A stretch of 64,000 nucleotides of DNA, taken from assembly GCF_014926385.1 (NCBI RefSeq), contig NZ_CP053291.1, positions 868,001 through 932,000 of the forward strand, written 5' to 3'. Below the pieces are notes generated by a model. That model did no database searches. It saw nothing but the letters and a program-made list of their open reading frames with translations, and was not told the origin of the DNA. Below are positions 21,445-34,157 of the stretch, one piece after another (position 1 is the stretch's first letter; each line of letters begins with the position of its first letter). A program made the position numbers and the translations under genes. This stretch comes from Trueperella pecoris. GTDB lineage: Bacteria; Actinomycetota; Actinomycetes; Actinomycetales; Actinomycetaceae.

Positions 21445-22173
21445 ATGCACAGTTTTGAAACTCATGATCTCACGGCTGGCTATCGCGAACGTGTGGTGCT
21501 GCACGAGGCCTCGATGCACATCGATCCTGGTTCGATCATGGCGATCCTGGGCCCGAACGGGGCCGGCAAATCCACGCTGATCAAAACTGCACTCGGGCTC
21601 CTTCCCCCTCTCTTCGGCCACGCCACCTTCTTCGGGCAAACACTGGCCGAGCAACGCCGACGGGTGGGCTATATGTCGCAGGTTGCCGACGTCGACTGGG
21701 ATTTTCCCGCCACTGTCGCCGACGTCGTCCTCATGGGGACGTACGGACGCCTTGGGTGGTTGCGACGCCCGGGGAAAGCAGAGCGCGAGCTCGCGCGCCG
21801 CGCGATGGAGCGGCTAGGCATCGCCAAGCTCGCGGGCCAGCACATCTCGGAGCTGTCGGGCGGGCAGAAGCAGCGGACTTTCTTGGCGCGCACGCTGGCC
21901 AGCGATCCCGATCTTCTGCTGCTCGATGAGCCCTTCGCCGGCGTCGACATAGCCTCTGGTAGGGCCATCATGGATGTGCTGCGGGACCTCGCTAGCGAGG
22001 GCCGGGCGATCGGGATCGTCCACCACGACCTGTCGACGGTCGCGGAGTTTTGCACGCACGCTACGCTACTGCGCGAGGGGCGCGTCGTCGCGAGCGGGCC
22101 ACTCGAAGAGGCGTTTACTCCCAGCCTGATCAATCGTGCATACGGGCTCGACCAGGTGGGGGTGGGGAGATGA
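21445..22173 (+). CDS. Metal ABC transporter ATP-binding protein
   Basis: This 242-residue ATPase energises the metal importer. It shows Walker A GPNGAGKST (36-44), the Q-loop in YMSQVADVDWDFP (the VDWDFP run is typical of Mn/Zn importer ATPases), signature LSGGQKQR, Walker B LLLLDEPFAGVD and the H-loop VHHD. The ATG at 21445 follows the ten-G tract. The stop overlaps the first permease gene (ATGA). It belongs to the operon led by the lipoprotein gene. Confidence 0.92.
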   Translation: MHSFETHDLTAGYRERVVLHEASMHIDPGSIMAILGPNGAGKSTLIKTALGLLPPLFGHATFFGQTLAEQRRRVGYMSQVADVDWDFPATVADVVLMGTYGRLGWLRRPGKAERELARRAMERLGIAKLAGQHISELSGGQKQRTFLARTLASDPDLLLLDEPFAGVDIASGRAIMDVLRDLASEGRAIGIVHHDLSTVAEFCTHATLLREGRVVASGPLEEAFTPSLINRAYGLDQVGVGR

Positions 22174-23084
22174 TTTCTCTCGCCGAATTTTTTGGAACGT
22201 ACGCCTTCCGCACCACGGCGATCGGCACGTTCCTCATTGGAGCCCTCGCTGGGGCGCTCGGATCAATTCTCTATCTGCGCAAACAGTCTCTCGCCTCCGA
22301 TGTCGTGGGTCACTCCGCCATTTTCGGCGTTGTGACGGCATTCGTGATCGCGAGCCTCCTGGGGGCTGACGGCCGGTCAATTGTTACCTTGACGATCGGT
22401 GCCACCGCCGCCTCCGTTCTCTCCCTCCTTCTGACGAACCTGATCGCCCAGCACTCGCGCGTCGGCATCGACGCGGCGATGGCCGTATCCATGGCGATCT
22501 TCTACGGCGGGGGAATGGTAGGTTTACGCCTCATCAACCATTCGAGTCTGCCCAATCGAGGCGGAATCGACTCATACATGTTCGGAAACGCCGGCACGAT
22601 GCGCCAGGTTGACGTCATCTCTATCGCCGCTTTCGGCGCGCTCGCCCTCGTGGTCTTGGCACTCTTTTGGAAAGAAATCGGCCTGTACTGTTTCGATCCG
22701 GTTGCGGCCCATATCCAAGGGTTTTCCCCGAAAGTCGTTGACGCGATCTCAATTGTGACGACGACGGTCGCGATCGTCATCGGCATTAAGGCCGTGGGCA
22801 TGATCCTCATGGTCGCCTTCGCCATCATGCCCCCGGCAGCTGCGCGTCAGTGGACGACGTCGATGCGCGGCCTCGTCGTGGGGGCCGGAGCCATCGGGGG
22901 AGTCTCGGGGATGGCCGGCGCCTACCTATCAATCTCTGCTGGCCGCGTGCCGACCGGCCCCGTCGTCGTTCTCATCCTCTTCACGGTTTTCCTTGTGTCA
23001 ATTCTTGCCTCGCCGCGGCGTTCGATTCTGAGCCACAGGCGCGGACGCCGTCGTTGTCTTGAAACGAAGGCGGTCTCAGCATGA
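22170..23084 (+). CDS. Metal ABC transporter permease 1
   Basis: This 304-residue protein has about eight or nine hydrophobic segments in the ABC-3 (TroC/MntB/ZnuB) pattern. ALGSILYLRKQSLASDVVGHSAIFG near the N-terminus is the family's coupling-type region. The C-terminal tail is strongly basic (SRRR-type). Overlaps of 4 nt with both neighbours indicate tight coupling. Two different permeases, as in TroCD of spirochaetes, probably form a heterodimer with the second permease. Confidence 0.9.
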   Translation: MISLAEFFGTYAFRTTAIGTFLIGALAGALGSILYLRKQSLASDVVGHSAIFGVVTAFVIASLLGADGRSIVTLTIGATAASVLSLLLTNLIAQHSRVGIDAAMAVSMAIFYGGGMVGLRLINHSSLPNRGGIDSYMFGNAGTMRQVDVISIAAFGALALVVLALFWKEIGLYCFDPVAAHIQGFSPKVVDAISIVTTTVAIVIGIKAVGMILMVAFAIMPPAAARQWTTSMRGLVVGAGAIGGVSGMAGAYLSISAGRVPTGPVVVLILFTVFLVSILASPRRSILSHRRGRRRCLETKAVSA

Positions 23085-23950
23085 GCTTTATTCTCTCGGT
23101 GATGTTGCTAGCGGTGGTGACGTCAGTGGTGTGCTCGCTGCCTGGCGTCTTCCTCGTGTTGCGACGACAATCGATGCTGGTGGACGCGCTGTCGCACGCG
23201 GTGCTCCCAGGGATCGTGCTGGGTGCCTTGATCTCGGGCTCCACTCATTCTCCTGTGATGACGGTGATTGCTACCCTGTGTGGTCTTCTCATCGTCATCG
23301 GGGCAGATAGACTCAAGCGCACCGGACTCTTGGCGGGCGACGCAAATCAGGGCGTCATCTATCCTGCGCTCTTTGCCCTCGGGGTGTTGCTTCTGTCCAC
23401 GCAGCTGTCGGGCGTTCACATCTGCGCCGATACTGTCCTCGTTGGCGATCTCAACCTGATGGCGCTTGAGACAGAACACCTCATCGTTGGGGGCTTTGAC
23501 ATCGGCCCGCGCATGATGTGGGTATTGATCAGTGTCGGCGCCTTAAACGCGGCCTTCATCGTGGTGGCCTACAGGGTGCTGCAGGCCACCACCTTCGATA
23601 AGAGCTTTGCGGCCGTTTCCGGTATGCCCGTGAAGATCGTCGATACCGTGTTCATGGTGCTCATCGCGCTGACTGTCGTCACGGCTTTCAATGTGGCTGG
23701 CGCAATCCTCGTCATTACGCTGATGGTGGTTCCGGCCGCGACAGCTGTGCTGATCGCAGGCACGCTTCCCGCCTTGATCGGGCAGACAATAGGCATTTCG
23801 GTGTTTTCTGGGCTTGTTGGCTTTCTCGTCGCCTGGCAGGGCGATCTTGCGACGACGCCGATGATGGCCTTTGTTGACGGCGTCATGTTCTGCCTGGTCT
23901 TGCTTGCATCTCGTATGTTGCCGAGGCGTCTTGCTCGAGACGCTGGCTGA
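23081..23950 (+). CDS. Metal ABC transporter permease 2
   Basis: This 289-residue ABC-3 permease, with about eight membrane segments, partners the preceding permease. It shows FLVLRRQSMLVDALSHAVLPGIVLG, the same region as in permease 1 but clearly diverged. The C-terminus is short. The ATG overlaps the previous stop. No terminator is evident after the stop; the rRNA leader region begins next, and no metal regulator gene accompanies the operon. Confidence 0.9.
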   Translation: MSFILSVMLLAVVTSVVCSLPGVFLVLRRQSMLVDALSHAVLPGIVLGALISGSTHSPVMTVIATLCGLLIVIGADRLKRTGLLAGDANQGVIYPALFALGVLLLSTQLSGVHICADTVLVGDLNLMALETEHLIVGGFDIGPRMMWVLISVGALNAAFIVVAYRVLQATTFDKSFAAVSGMPVKIVDTVFMVLIALTVVTAFNVAGAILVITLMVVPAATAVLIAGTLPALIGQTIGISVFSGLVGFLVAWQGDLATTPMMAFVDGVMFCLVLLASRMLPRRLARDAG

Positions 23951-24094
23951 TGGGCTCACGGCGGCGAGGTGTTCGGCCGGGCTGCTCGGCTGGAACCCGT
24001 TGCGCTCGCGCCGGCGTGAAGGTGCGTCGCTACAGGCAAAAGCGGCGTCAAATTTCGGTGTTTGTGGTTGTGATCAGGGGCACTGTGGGTTGGT

Positions 24095-24123
24095 TTGACG
24101 TGGGTGGGGTGGGTGTATAGAGT
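24095..24123 (+). promoter_or_regulatory. Candidate rRNA operon promoter
   Basis: TTGACG (24095-24100) and TAGAGT (24118-24123) are 17 bp apart, about 340 bp before mature 16S. An overlapping TATAGA (24116-24121) is an alternative -10 with 15-bp spacing. Distance and quality fit an rRNA promoter, but additional promoters further upstream are possible. Confidence 0.6.
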
Positions 24124-24248
24124 GTTTACCTGTTGCCGGGTTGTGCAGCGGATTCCGATGGTGTTGTTGTTGGGGTTTGTTGTGTGGTTTCGGTGCCCTT
24201 GAGGGGGTCTGGCAAAGGTTTTTTTGTTGGGTTTTCTTGTGTGGGTGT

Positions 24249-24273
24249 GTTGTTTGATATCTCAATAGTGTGT
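24249..24273 (+). promoter_or_regulatory. boxA-like antitermination element in the 16S leader
   Basis: The stretch TGTTTGATATCTCAATAGTG resembles the conserved TTTGAGAACTCAATAGTG-type sequence in actinobacterial 16S leaders. That sequence is associated with Nus-factor antitermination and RNase III processing. Assignment is by recalled consensus. Confidence 0.5.
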
Positions 24274-24458
24274 CAGCTTTTTATGTTGTATTTTTTTGCT
24301 GGCTCTTCCATTTTTTGTGGTGGGGTTGGTTTTTTGCTGTGACTGGCCTTTTGGTTGGTTGTGGTTTTTGTTTGCCAGTTTTCTGGTTTTGTTGAGCTTG
24401 TTTTTCTTGCTTTTCATATGGATTGGGCTGGCCCTGTTTGTTGGGGTTGGTTTTGTTT

Positions 24459-29282
<4,824 letters not shown>

Positions 29283-29298
29283 CAGACAACAAAAATTT

Positions 29299-29319
29299 TC
29301 GTATCCACTATACAATTCT
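29299..29319 (+). repeat. 3' arm of the 23S rRNA processing stem
   Basis: This is the reverse complement of 26160-26180 except for one G-U position. It lies 16 bases after the estimated 23S 3' end. Confidence 0.85.
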
Positions 29320-29381
29320 GGACCACCACCCCATCCCTTGGTGGCAGAGACAAATTGAATAAAAATTGGTCCCCAAATGTT

Positions 29382-29502
29382 TTGACGGTGGCCATAGCGG
29401 TGGGGAAACGCCCGGTCCCATTCCGAACCCGGAAGCTAAGCCCACCAGCGCCGATGGTACTGCACTCGCGAGGGTGTGGGAGAGTAGGACACCGCCGTCA
29501 AC
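29382..29502 (+). rRNA. rrf: 5S ribosomal RNA
   Basis: This approximately 120-nt gene has the terminal helix TTGACGG / CCGTCAA, the conserved CCATTCCGAACCCGGAAG loop and GGGTGTGGGAGAGTAGG. It lies about 100 nt after 23S and completes the 16S-23S-5S operon. Confidence 0.96.
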
Positions 29503-29510
29503 CAAACCCT

Positions 29511-29544
29511 TTTTGAGCCCTGACCCAACAGTCAGGGCTCAAAA
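29511..29544 (+). terminator. rRNA operon terminator
   Basis: TTTTGAGCCCTGAC / GTCAGGGCTCAAAA forms a 14-bp stem with a 6-nt CCAACA loop, 8 nt after 5S. The bases after it (29545-29784) hold no gene; they separate the rRNA operon from the TPR-like protein and probably contain its promoter, which I could not pin down. Confidence 0.85.
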
Positions 29545-29784
29545 CATTTCAGGCACAACCACGCGCACACTCGGCCCTTCTAACGTCGAGGCGACAATAT
29601 CAATCCCGACCTCGGAAAATATACTCAAATGTGAGGCTACTCAATGGTACTTGCCGGCGATGATCGTGTCGCGCGTCTCTCACTAACTTCGAGCCTTTAA
29701 CTGTTCGCTTTCGGGTAGTGTTGGGTACGTTGAATTACGCCTATCGTGGCGTTGCTGCTTGAAAACTTAAACCGTGAGGAACTT

Positions 29785-31305
29785 ATGTCTGAGAACGAAA
29801 AGTACGATAACTCGGAAGGCCGCGCAAGGCGTTCCTCCGGCTGGAACTCGGCTTCTGACCGCTTCGGCAGCCGCCGCGGCAACTGGGACCGTGATCGCAA
29901 CGGTCGCGATGATCGTCGTGGTGGTTGGAATCGCGATGGGCAGGGCCGCTGGGACCGTGACCGTAACGACCGTAATGAGCGTGGCGGCTGGGACCGTGAC
30001 CGTAACGACCGTAATGAGCGTGGCGGCTGGGAACGTAACCGTAATGATCGCAATGATCGCCGTGAGGGCTGGGGCCGTGACGAGCGTCGTGATGGCCGCC
30101 GCGGCAACTGGGACCGTGATCGCAACGGTCGCGATGATCGTCGTGGTGGTTGGAATCGCGATGGGCAGGGCCGCTGGGACCGTGACTGTAACGACCGTAA
30201 TGAGCGTGGCGGCTGGGAACGTGATGACCGCCGTGAGCGCCCTGAGCGGGATAGCGAGCAGCTCCGCGACAATGGTCGCCACCTCGAGATCCCGGATTCG
30301 ATTTCCGGAGATTCCCTAGACAAGGGCGCCCGCCAGCAGCTTCGTTCGCTGAATAAGGACAACGCTGATCGCGTGGCACGCCACCTTGTCTATGCAGGTG
30401 AGATGCTTGAGATCGATCCGGAGGTCGCTTACGACCATGCCCGTGCGGCCTACCAGAGCGCGGCCCGCATCGACGTGGTTCGCGAAGCACTTGGTCTGAC
30501 GGCTTACGCAACTGGCCGCTACTCGGAGGCCCTGCGCGAACTTCGCACCTATCGTCGGATGAGCGACGATTACACGCACGTGCCGCTTGAGGCAGATTCT
30601 GAGCGTGGGCTTGGTCGTCCGGAGAAGGCGCTGCGCTTCATCGAGGGCATTCCGCTCCAGCGGCTGTCTGCCGAGGCTCAGATCGAACTGGCGCTTGTCA
30701 CGTCGGGTGCGCGCGCGGAGACGGGCGACTCCGAGCGAGGTCTGTCCGTTCTCGAAAAGATCAAGGTCGACAATCTTCCCCAAGAGCTCGCTGCGCGCGT
30801 GCAGCTGATCAAAGCGGACCGGCTTGAGGAACTCGGCCGTCAGGACGAGGCCGAGGAGCTTCGTCAGACGTGGGCTTCGGTCTATGAAGGTGAAGGCGGC
30901 GACATTATGGTCGACCTCGAGGACGTCCTCGATGACCTTGACGATCCGGCCGACGTCGCCGAAGGCGCGGCCGAGCCCGCTGACGACGATTTCGAGGACG
31001 ATCTCGATGATGAACTCGCCGCGGATTTTGACGAGGAGTTCGGGGAGGACGAGCTGGACATTGAACTCGATGACGCCGCGGAGGCAGACGAGGACGAGCT
31101 GGACGTTGATGAGCTTGATGAGGCTGACGACCTTGATGAAACTAACGCACTTGACGAGGAAGAAGACGAGTCTCTCCTTGACGATGAGTCTGACGAGGAG
31201 AGCTTCTTCCAGGGCGAGTTTAATTTCATGACCGACGATGAGATCGAGGCGGCGCTTGAGGCCGACCAAGACCTCGACCTGAACGATGGTGAGGACGAGG
31301 AGTAA
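29785..31305 (+). CDS. TPR-like protein with basic RDR/GGW-repeat N-terminus and acidic tail
   Basis: The 506-residue protein has three zones. Residues 1 to about 165 are low-complexity and very basic, built from WDRDRNDRNERGG-like units. The middle (about 175-375) is alpha-helical with TPR-like repeats. The last 130 residues are extremely acidic (D/E runs). Position before a HAD phosphatase, a tiny gene, tlyA, nadK and recN matches M. tuberculosis Rv1691, a TPR protein of unknown function. GAGGA precedes the ATG at 29785; an in-frame start 13 codons upstream lacks support. The N-terminus contains a near-identical 124-bp internal duplication. An RGG-like RNA-binding role near ribosome-related genes is only a guess. 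Confidence 0.85.
   Translation: MSENEKYDNSEGRARRSSGWNSASDRFGSRRGNWDRDRNGRDDRRGGWNRDGQGRWDRDRNDRNERGGWDRDRNDRNERGGWERNRNDRNDRREGWGRDERRDGRRGNWDRDRNGRDDRRGGWNRDGQGRWDRDCNDRNERGGWERDDRRERPERDSEQLRDNGRHLEIPDSISGDSLDKGARQQLRSLNKDNADRVARHLVYAGEMLEIDPEVAYDHARAAYQSAARIDVVREALGLTAYATGRYSEALRELRTYRRMSDDYTHVPLEADSERGLGRPEKALRFIEGIPLQRLSAEAQIELALVTSGARAETGDSERGLSVLEKIKVDNLPQELAARVQLIKADRLEELGRQDEAEELRQTWASVYEGEGGDIMVDLEDVLDDLDDPADVAEGAAEPADDDFEDDLDDELAADFDEEFGEDELDIELDDAAEADEDELDVDELDEADDLDETNALDEEEDESLLDDESDEESFFQGEFNFMTDDEIEAALEADQDLDLNDGEDEE
29870..29993 (+). repeat. Direct repeat copy 1 (124 bp) inside the TPR-like gene
   Basis: It matches 30095-30218 at 123 of 124 positions, with an offset of 225 bp (75 codons). 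It contains a 13-codon unit (29950-29988) that repeats once more immediately downstream. Confidence 0.95.
30095..30218 (+). repeat. Direct repeat copy 2 (124 bp) inside the TPR-like gene
   Basis: The only difference from copy 1 is a C-to-T change at 30187, turning an arginine codon into the protein's only cysteine codon in this region. Confidence 0.95.
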
Positions 31306-31308
31306 CGC

Positions 31309-32334
31309 ATGAGCCTCGGTACGTGTGATCGGGCGCTGAGTGCGCAATTCGACTACTTGCTGCTGGATCTCGATGGAGTGTGCTACCGCGGGTCCGCCCC
31401 GATTGAGAATGCCTCGGAGGGACTGGCGCAAGCACGCAGTCAGGGCATTGGCGCGGCATATATTACGAACAATTCGATGGCTTCGCCGCCACATGTGGCC
31501 GCGAAGCTGAAGGCCGTTGGCATCGATGCGTTACCCGAAGAGATTTACACGAGTTCACGTACCGGGGTTGCTCAGCTCCTCGAACACGTTCCGGCGGGGG
31601 CAAAGGTTTTGCCGCTCGGCACCGAGGGCCTCTTCTATGAGCTTGAGAGGGCAGACGTGGTGGTCGTGTCGTCGGCTGACGATCGGCCTGACGCAGTTCT
31701 CCAGGGGCTTTCAAAGGACCTGTCGTGGGCCGAACTGTCGGAGGCTGCGCTCGCCATTCGGGCAGGTGCGCTCTACGTCGCGACCAACCTTGATGCGACG
31801 CTTCCGCTCGAACGCGGCCAGCACCTCGGGTGCGGTTCGATGGTCGCAGCCGTCGTGCATGCGACCGGCGTTGAGCCGCTAAGCTCGGGCAAGCCCGCTC
31901 CCGACATGTATCGTCTGGCGATGAAGGAGACGGGTGCGCAACGCCCACTGTGCGTGGGCGACCGGCTGAACACGGATATCGCCGGCGCTAATGCCGCGGC
32001 GCTGCCGTCTTTCCACGTGCTCACGGGTGTGAGCCAGGCGCGTGACATCATGCTCGCATCTGTTAACGAGCGTCCGACCTTCTTAGGCATCGATATGCTC
32101 GATATCAACCGGCCCGCCCCGGCCATCGTCCGCGGTGGTGACGAATTCGTGTGCGGCGAGCGGAGGGCGAGTATCGACGTCGTCGACCAGCAGCTGATCC
32201 TCGACGGAAATGCGGCGGTTGAGGCTGACCTCGATGGCTATCGGGCGTTGGTGGCAGCGGTCTGGAGCGCTATCGACGACGGCGTGCGCCGAGAGGACTT
32301 GGCCTGGCTCCCGAACCTGAAGGTGGTTCGATAG
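31309..32334 (+). CDS. HAD-superfamily phosphatase (Rv1692-like)
   Basis: This 341-residue hydrolase of the NagD/PGP subfamily has the nucleophile motif LLLDLDGVCYRG, the ITNNS motif II, a C2-type cap domain in the middle, and GDRLNTDIAGA as motif IV. The M. tuberculosis homologue in the same gene order (Rv1692) is reported as a glycerol-3-phosphate phosphatase. That activity is plausible here but unproven. The ATG lies 3 nt after the previous stop, with AGGAG overlapping that stop. The C-terminal tail beyond the HAD fold (about 60 residues) is longer than in minimal NagD proteins. Confidence 0.9.
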   Translation: MSLGTCDRALSAQFDYLLLDLDGVCYRGSAPIENASEGLAQARSQGIGAAYITNNSMASPPHVAAKLKAVGIDALPEEIYTSSRTGVAQLLEHVPAGAKVLPLGTEGLFYELERADVVVVSSADDRPDAVLQGLSKDLSWAELSEAALAIRAGALYVATNLDATLPLERGQHLGCGSMVAAVVHATGVEPLSSGKPAPDMYRLAMKETGAQRPLCVGDRLNTDIAGANAAALPSFHVLTGVSQARDIMLASVNERPTFLGIDMLDINRPAPAIVRGGDEFVCGERRASIDVVDQQLILDGNAAVEADLDGYRALVAAVWSAIDDGVRREDLAWLPNLKVVR

Positions 32335-32481
32335 ATGACGACGCCCAAGCCCGGTCAGGTGCGGATCAACGTCTCCCAAGCCTTGGAAACGCTGGGGGAA
32401 AAGCCCCGCGATGAGCAGATCACGCAGCTGGAGAAGATCCACCAGGAGCTGACAACGCGGCTGAATCGAGCGCAGGCATAA
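32335..32481 (+). CDS. 48-residue conserved small protein (Rv1693-like position)
   Basis: The frame begins at an ATG directly after the HAD stop (TAGATG) and ends with a TAA that shares a base with the tlyA ATG (TAAATG), filling the gap exactly. The product starts MTTPKPGQVRINVSQALETL and is predicted to be mostly helical, with a charged second half. M. tuberculosis has a similarly small gene, Rv1693, in the same place between the HAD and tlyA genes. Function is unknown. Coupling on both sides argues that it is translated. Confidence 0.8.
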   Translation: MTTPKPGQVRINVSQALETLGEKPRDEQITQLEKIHQELTTRLNRAQA

Positions 32482-33306
32482 ATGGCGAGGCTCATTCGTG
32501 TCGACGCCGAACTTGTGCGGCGTCGTCTCGCACGCTCGCGTGGCGAGGCGGGAGATTTGATTCATGCGGGTCGGGTGCTGCTTGACGGGATAGCCGTCAC
32601 GAAGCCCGCGCGTCAGATGGATCCTGCCCAGGCGCTCCTCGTGACGGAGGGTGAGAGGGACGACTACGCCTCCCGCGGCGCACACAAGCTCATCGGCGCC
32701 TTGGATTATCTGGGTGATCGTGCGCCCGTGATTAAGGGCGTGCGTGCCCTCGACGCCGGGGCCTCGACGGGCGGTTTTACCGACGTCCTTCTTCGGCGTG
32801 GCGCGAAGGAGGTGCTCGCCGTCGACGTTGGCTACGGTCAGCTCGCCTGGAGGCTGCGAGAGGATCCGCGCGTGATCGTCATGGAGCGCACCAACGTTCG
32901 TACGCTCGAACCGAAGGACGTGGCGCCGGCGCCGGACCTCGTGGTTGGGGATCTGTCGTTTATTTCGCTCACGTTGGTCATACCGGCCCTTGCGCGGTGT
33001 GCGAGTGCCAGCGCCGATTTTCTGCTCATGGTCAAGCCGCAGTTCGAGATCGGCAAGGATCGGCTGGGCGCGGGCGGCGTCGTTCGAGATCCTGCCCAGC
33101 ACGTGGAGACGGTTCTTAAAGTTGCGCAGTCGGCCCGGCGCGAGGGGTTAGCGATCCAGGCGGTGGCTCCCTCGCCGTTGCCAGGTCCAGCTGGAAATGT
33201 GGAATACTTTTTGCACATGTTGGCTGGCGGCGTGGATCTCGGGGATAATCTCGAACAGGCCGTGGAAAAAGCGGTAGCGTCAGGACCGGCAGGTTCGGCA
33301 CACTAG
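32482..33306 (+). CDS. tlyA: rRNA 2'-O-methyltransferase TlyA (S4 + FtsJ domains)
   Basis: TlyA methylates 16S and 23S rRNA cytidines in mycobacteria, where its loss gives capreomycin resistance; some homologues are described as haemolysins. The 274-residue protein has an N-terminal S4 RNA-binding domain (residues 1-60, starting ARLIRVDAELVRRRLARSR) and an FtsJ/Rossmann methyltransferase domain. The latter has ALDAGASTGGFTDVLLRRG as the SAM motif. The ATG shares a base with the small upstream gene's stop. The nadK ribosome-binding site overlaps its TAG stop. Confidence 0.94.
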   Translation: MARLIRVDAELVRRRLARSRGEAGDLIHAGRVLLDGIAVTKPARQMDPAQALLVTEGERDDYASRGAHKLIGALDYLGDRAPVIKGVRALDAGASTGGFTDVLLRRGAKEVLAVDVGYGQLAWRLREDPRVIVMERTNVRTLEPKDVAPAPDLVVGDLSFISLTLVIPALARCASASADFLLMVKPQFEIGKDRLGAGGVVRDPAQHVETVLKVAQSARREGLAIQAVAPSPLPGPAGNVEYFLHMLAGGVDLGDNLEQAVEKAVASGPAGSAH

Positions 33307-33314
33307 GAGGGGCA

Positions 33315-34157
33315 TTGACCGTTCGCGTTGGAATCGTGACCCACGATCAGCGCCTGGATGCGGCACACGATGCCCGGGTGGCTCGTGATCGCCTCGTCGA
33401 CGCCGGGGCGCAGGCATTCTGGGTAGATGAGGAACCAGATCAGCTGGCCTGCGCCGATCTTCTCCTTGTCGTTGGTGGTGACGGCACGATCTTGCGTGCC
33501 GCTGAGCTCGCCAGGCCCTTCGAGACGCCCATTTTGGGTATCAACTTCGGTCACGTCGGCTTTCTTGCCGAGGAGGACCCGTCGGAGTTCGCGCAGGTCG
33601 TTCGCGCTATCGTGCGCAAGGAATGGACGGTGGACACTCGCCTGACGATTGACGTGACGGTGACGTACCCGGACGGCCACACGGCCAGCGACTGGGCTCT
33701 GAACGAGGCCTCGGTCGAAAAGGGGCCCAACGCGCGCATGATCGAAGCGAACATCGGCGTGGACGGCCTGGGCTTGTCCTCCTTTAAGGCGGACGCCGTT
33801 GTGCTGTCGACGCCCACGGGTTCGACTGCCTACAGCTTCTCCGCGGGCGGGCCGATTGTGTGGCCCGATGTGCAGGCTTTGCTCCTGACGCCGATTGCCG
33901 CTCACGCGCTCTTTGCTCGGCCACTGGTTGTCTCGAAGGACTCCACGCTTGAGGTGCGCCTGCGCTCGGATAACGCGGTTGTGTGGTTCGACGGCCGCCG
34001 CACACTCGAGGCGCCCGAGGGTTCCTTCATTACGGCGGTCAAGGGCGAGCACCCGGTCCGGCTGGCGCGTTTGAACGATTCGCCCTTCTCTGGCCGCCTC
34101 GTGCGCAAGTTCCATTTGCCAGTCGACGGCTGGCGTCAGCCGAAGGATCCAGCGTGA
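33315..34157 (+). CDS. nadK: NAD kinase
   Basis: NadK phosphorylates NAD to NADP. The 280-residue protein has the GGDGT motif at 54-58, followed by GINFGHVGFLAE, the NEAS-type NAD-binding stretch and the glycine-rich STPTGSTAYSFSAGG. The start is a TTG at 33315 with AGGAGG 4 nt upstream; no ATG or GTG fits the N-terminus. The recN GTG overlaps its stop (GTGA). Order tlyA-nadK-recN is widely conserved in actinobacteria and firmicutes. Confidence 0.96.
   Translation: MTVRVGIVTHDQRLDAAHDARVARDRLVDAGAQAFWVDEEPDQLACADLLLVVGGDGTILRAAELARPFETPILGINFGHVGFLAEEDPSEFAQVVRAIVRKEWTVDTRLTIDVTVTYPDGHTASDWALNEASVEKGPNARMIEANIGVDGLGLSSFKADAVVLSTPTGSTAYSFSAGGPIVWPDVQALLLTPIAAHALFARPLVVSKDSTLEVRLRSDNAVVWFDGRRTLEAPEGSFITAVKGEHPVRLARLNDSPFSGRLVRKFHLPVDGWRQPKDPA

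Larger units (their letters stand above)
23951..24458 (+). other. rRNA operon upstream and leader region, strongly G+T-rich
   Basis: These 508 bases hold no convincing gene. The first 140 bases have ordinary composition. From about 24100 the plus strand is dominated by G and T (about five in six bases in 24301-24360). The region contains the candidate rRNA promoter and a boxA-like leader element. Open frames here run only because stops are rare in G/T-rich DNA. Confidence 0.8.

Noticed and set aside
23951-24098. A short frame continuing after the second metal permease
   Set aside because: It has no start signal or conserved content; it overlaps the permease 3' end in another frame.
29870-30218. 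Regularly repeated DNA resembling a CRISPR array
   Set aside because: The repeats are coding, in frame, without unique spacers, and no cas gene is in the window.
30316-31494. A 392-codon open frame on the minus strand across the TPR-like and HAD genes
   Set aside because: It is the mirror of GC-rich, D/E-biased coding sequence on the plus strand, has no ribosome-binding site, and the plus-strand genes have clear family motifs and coupling.
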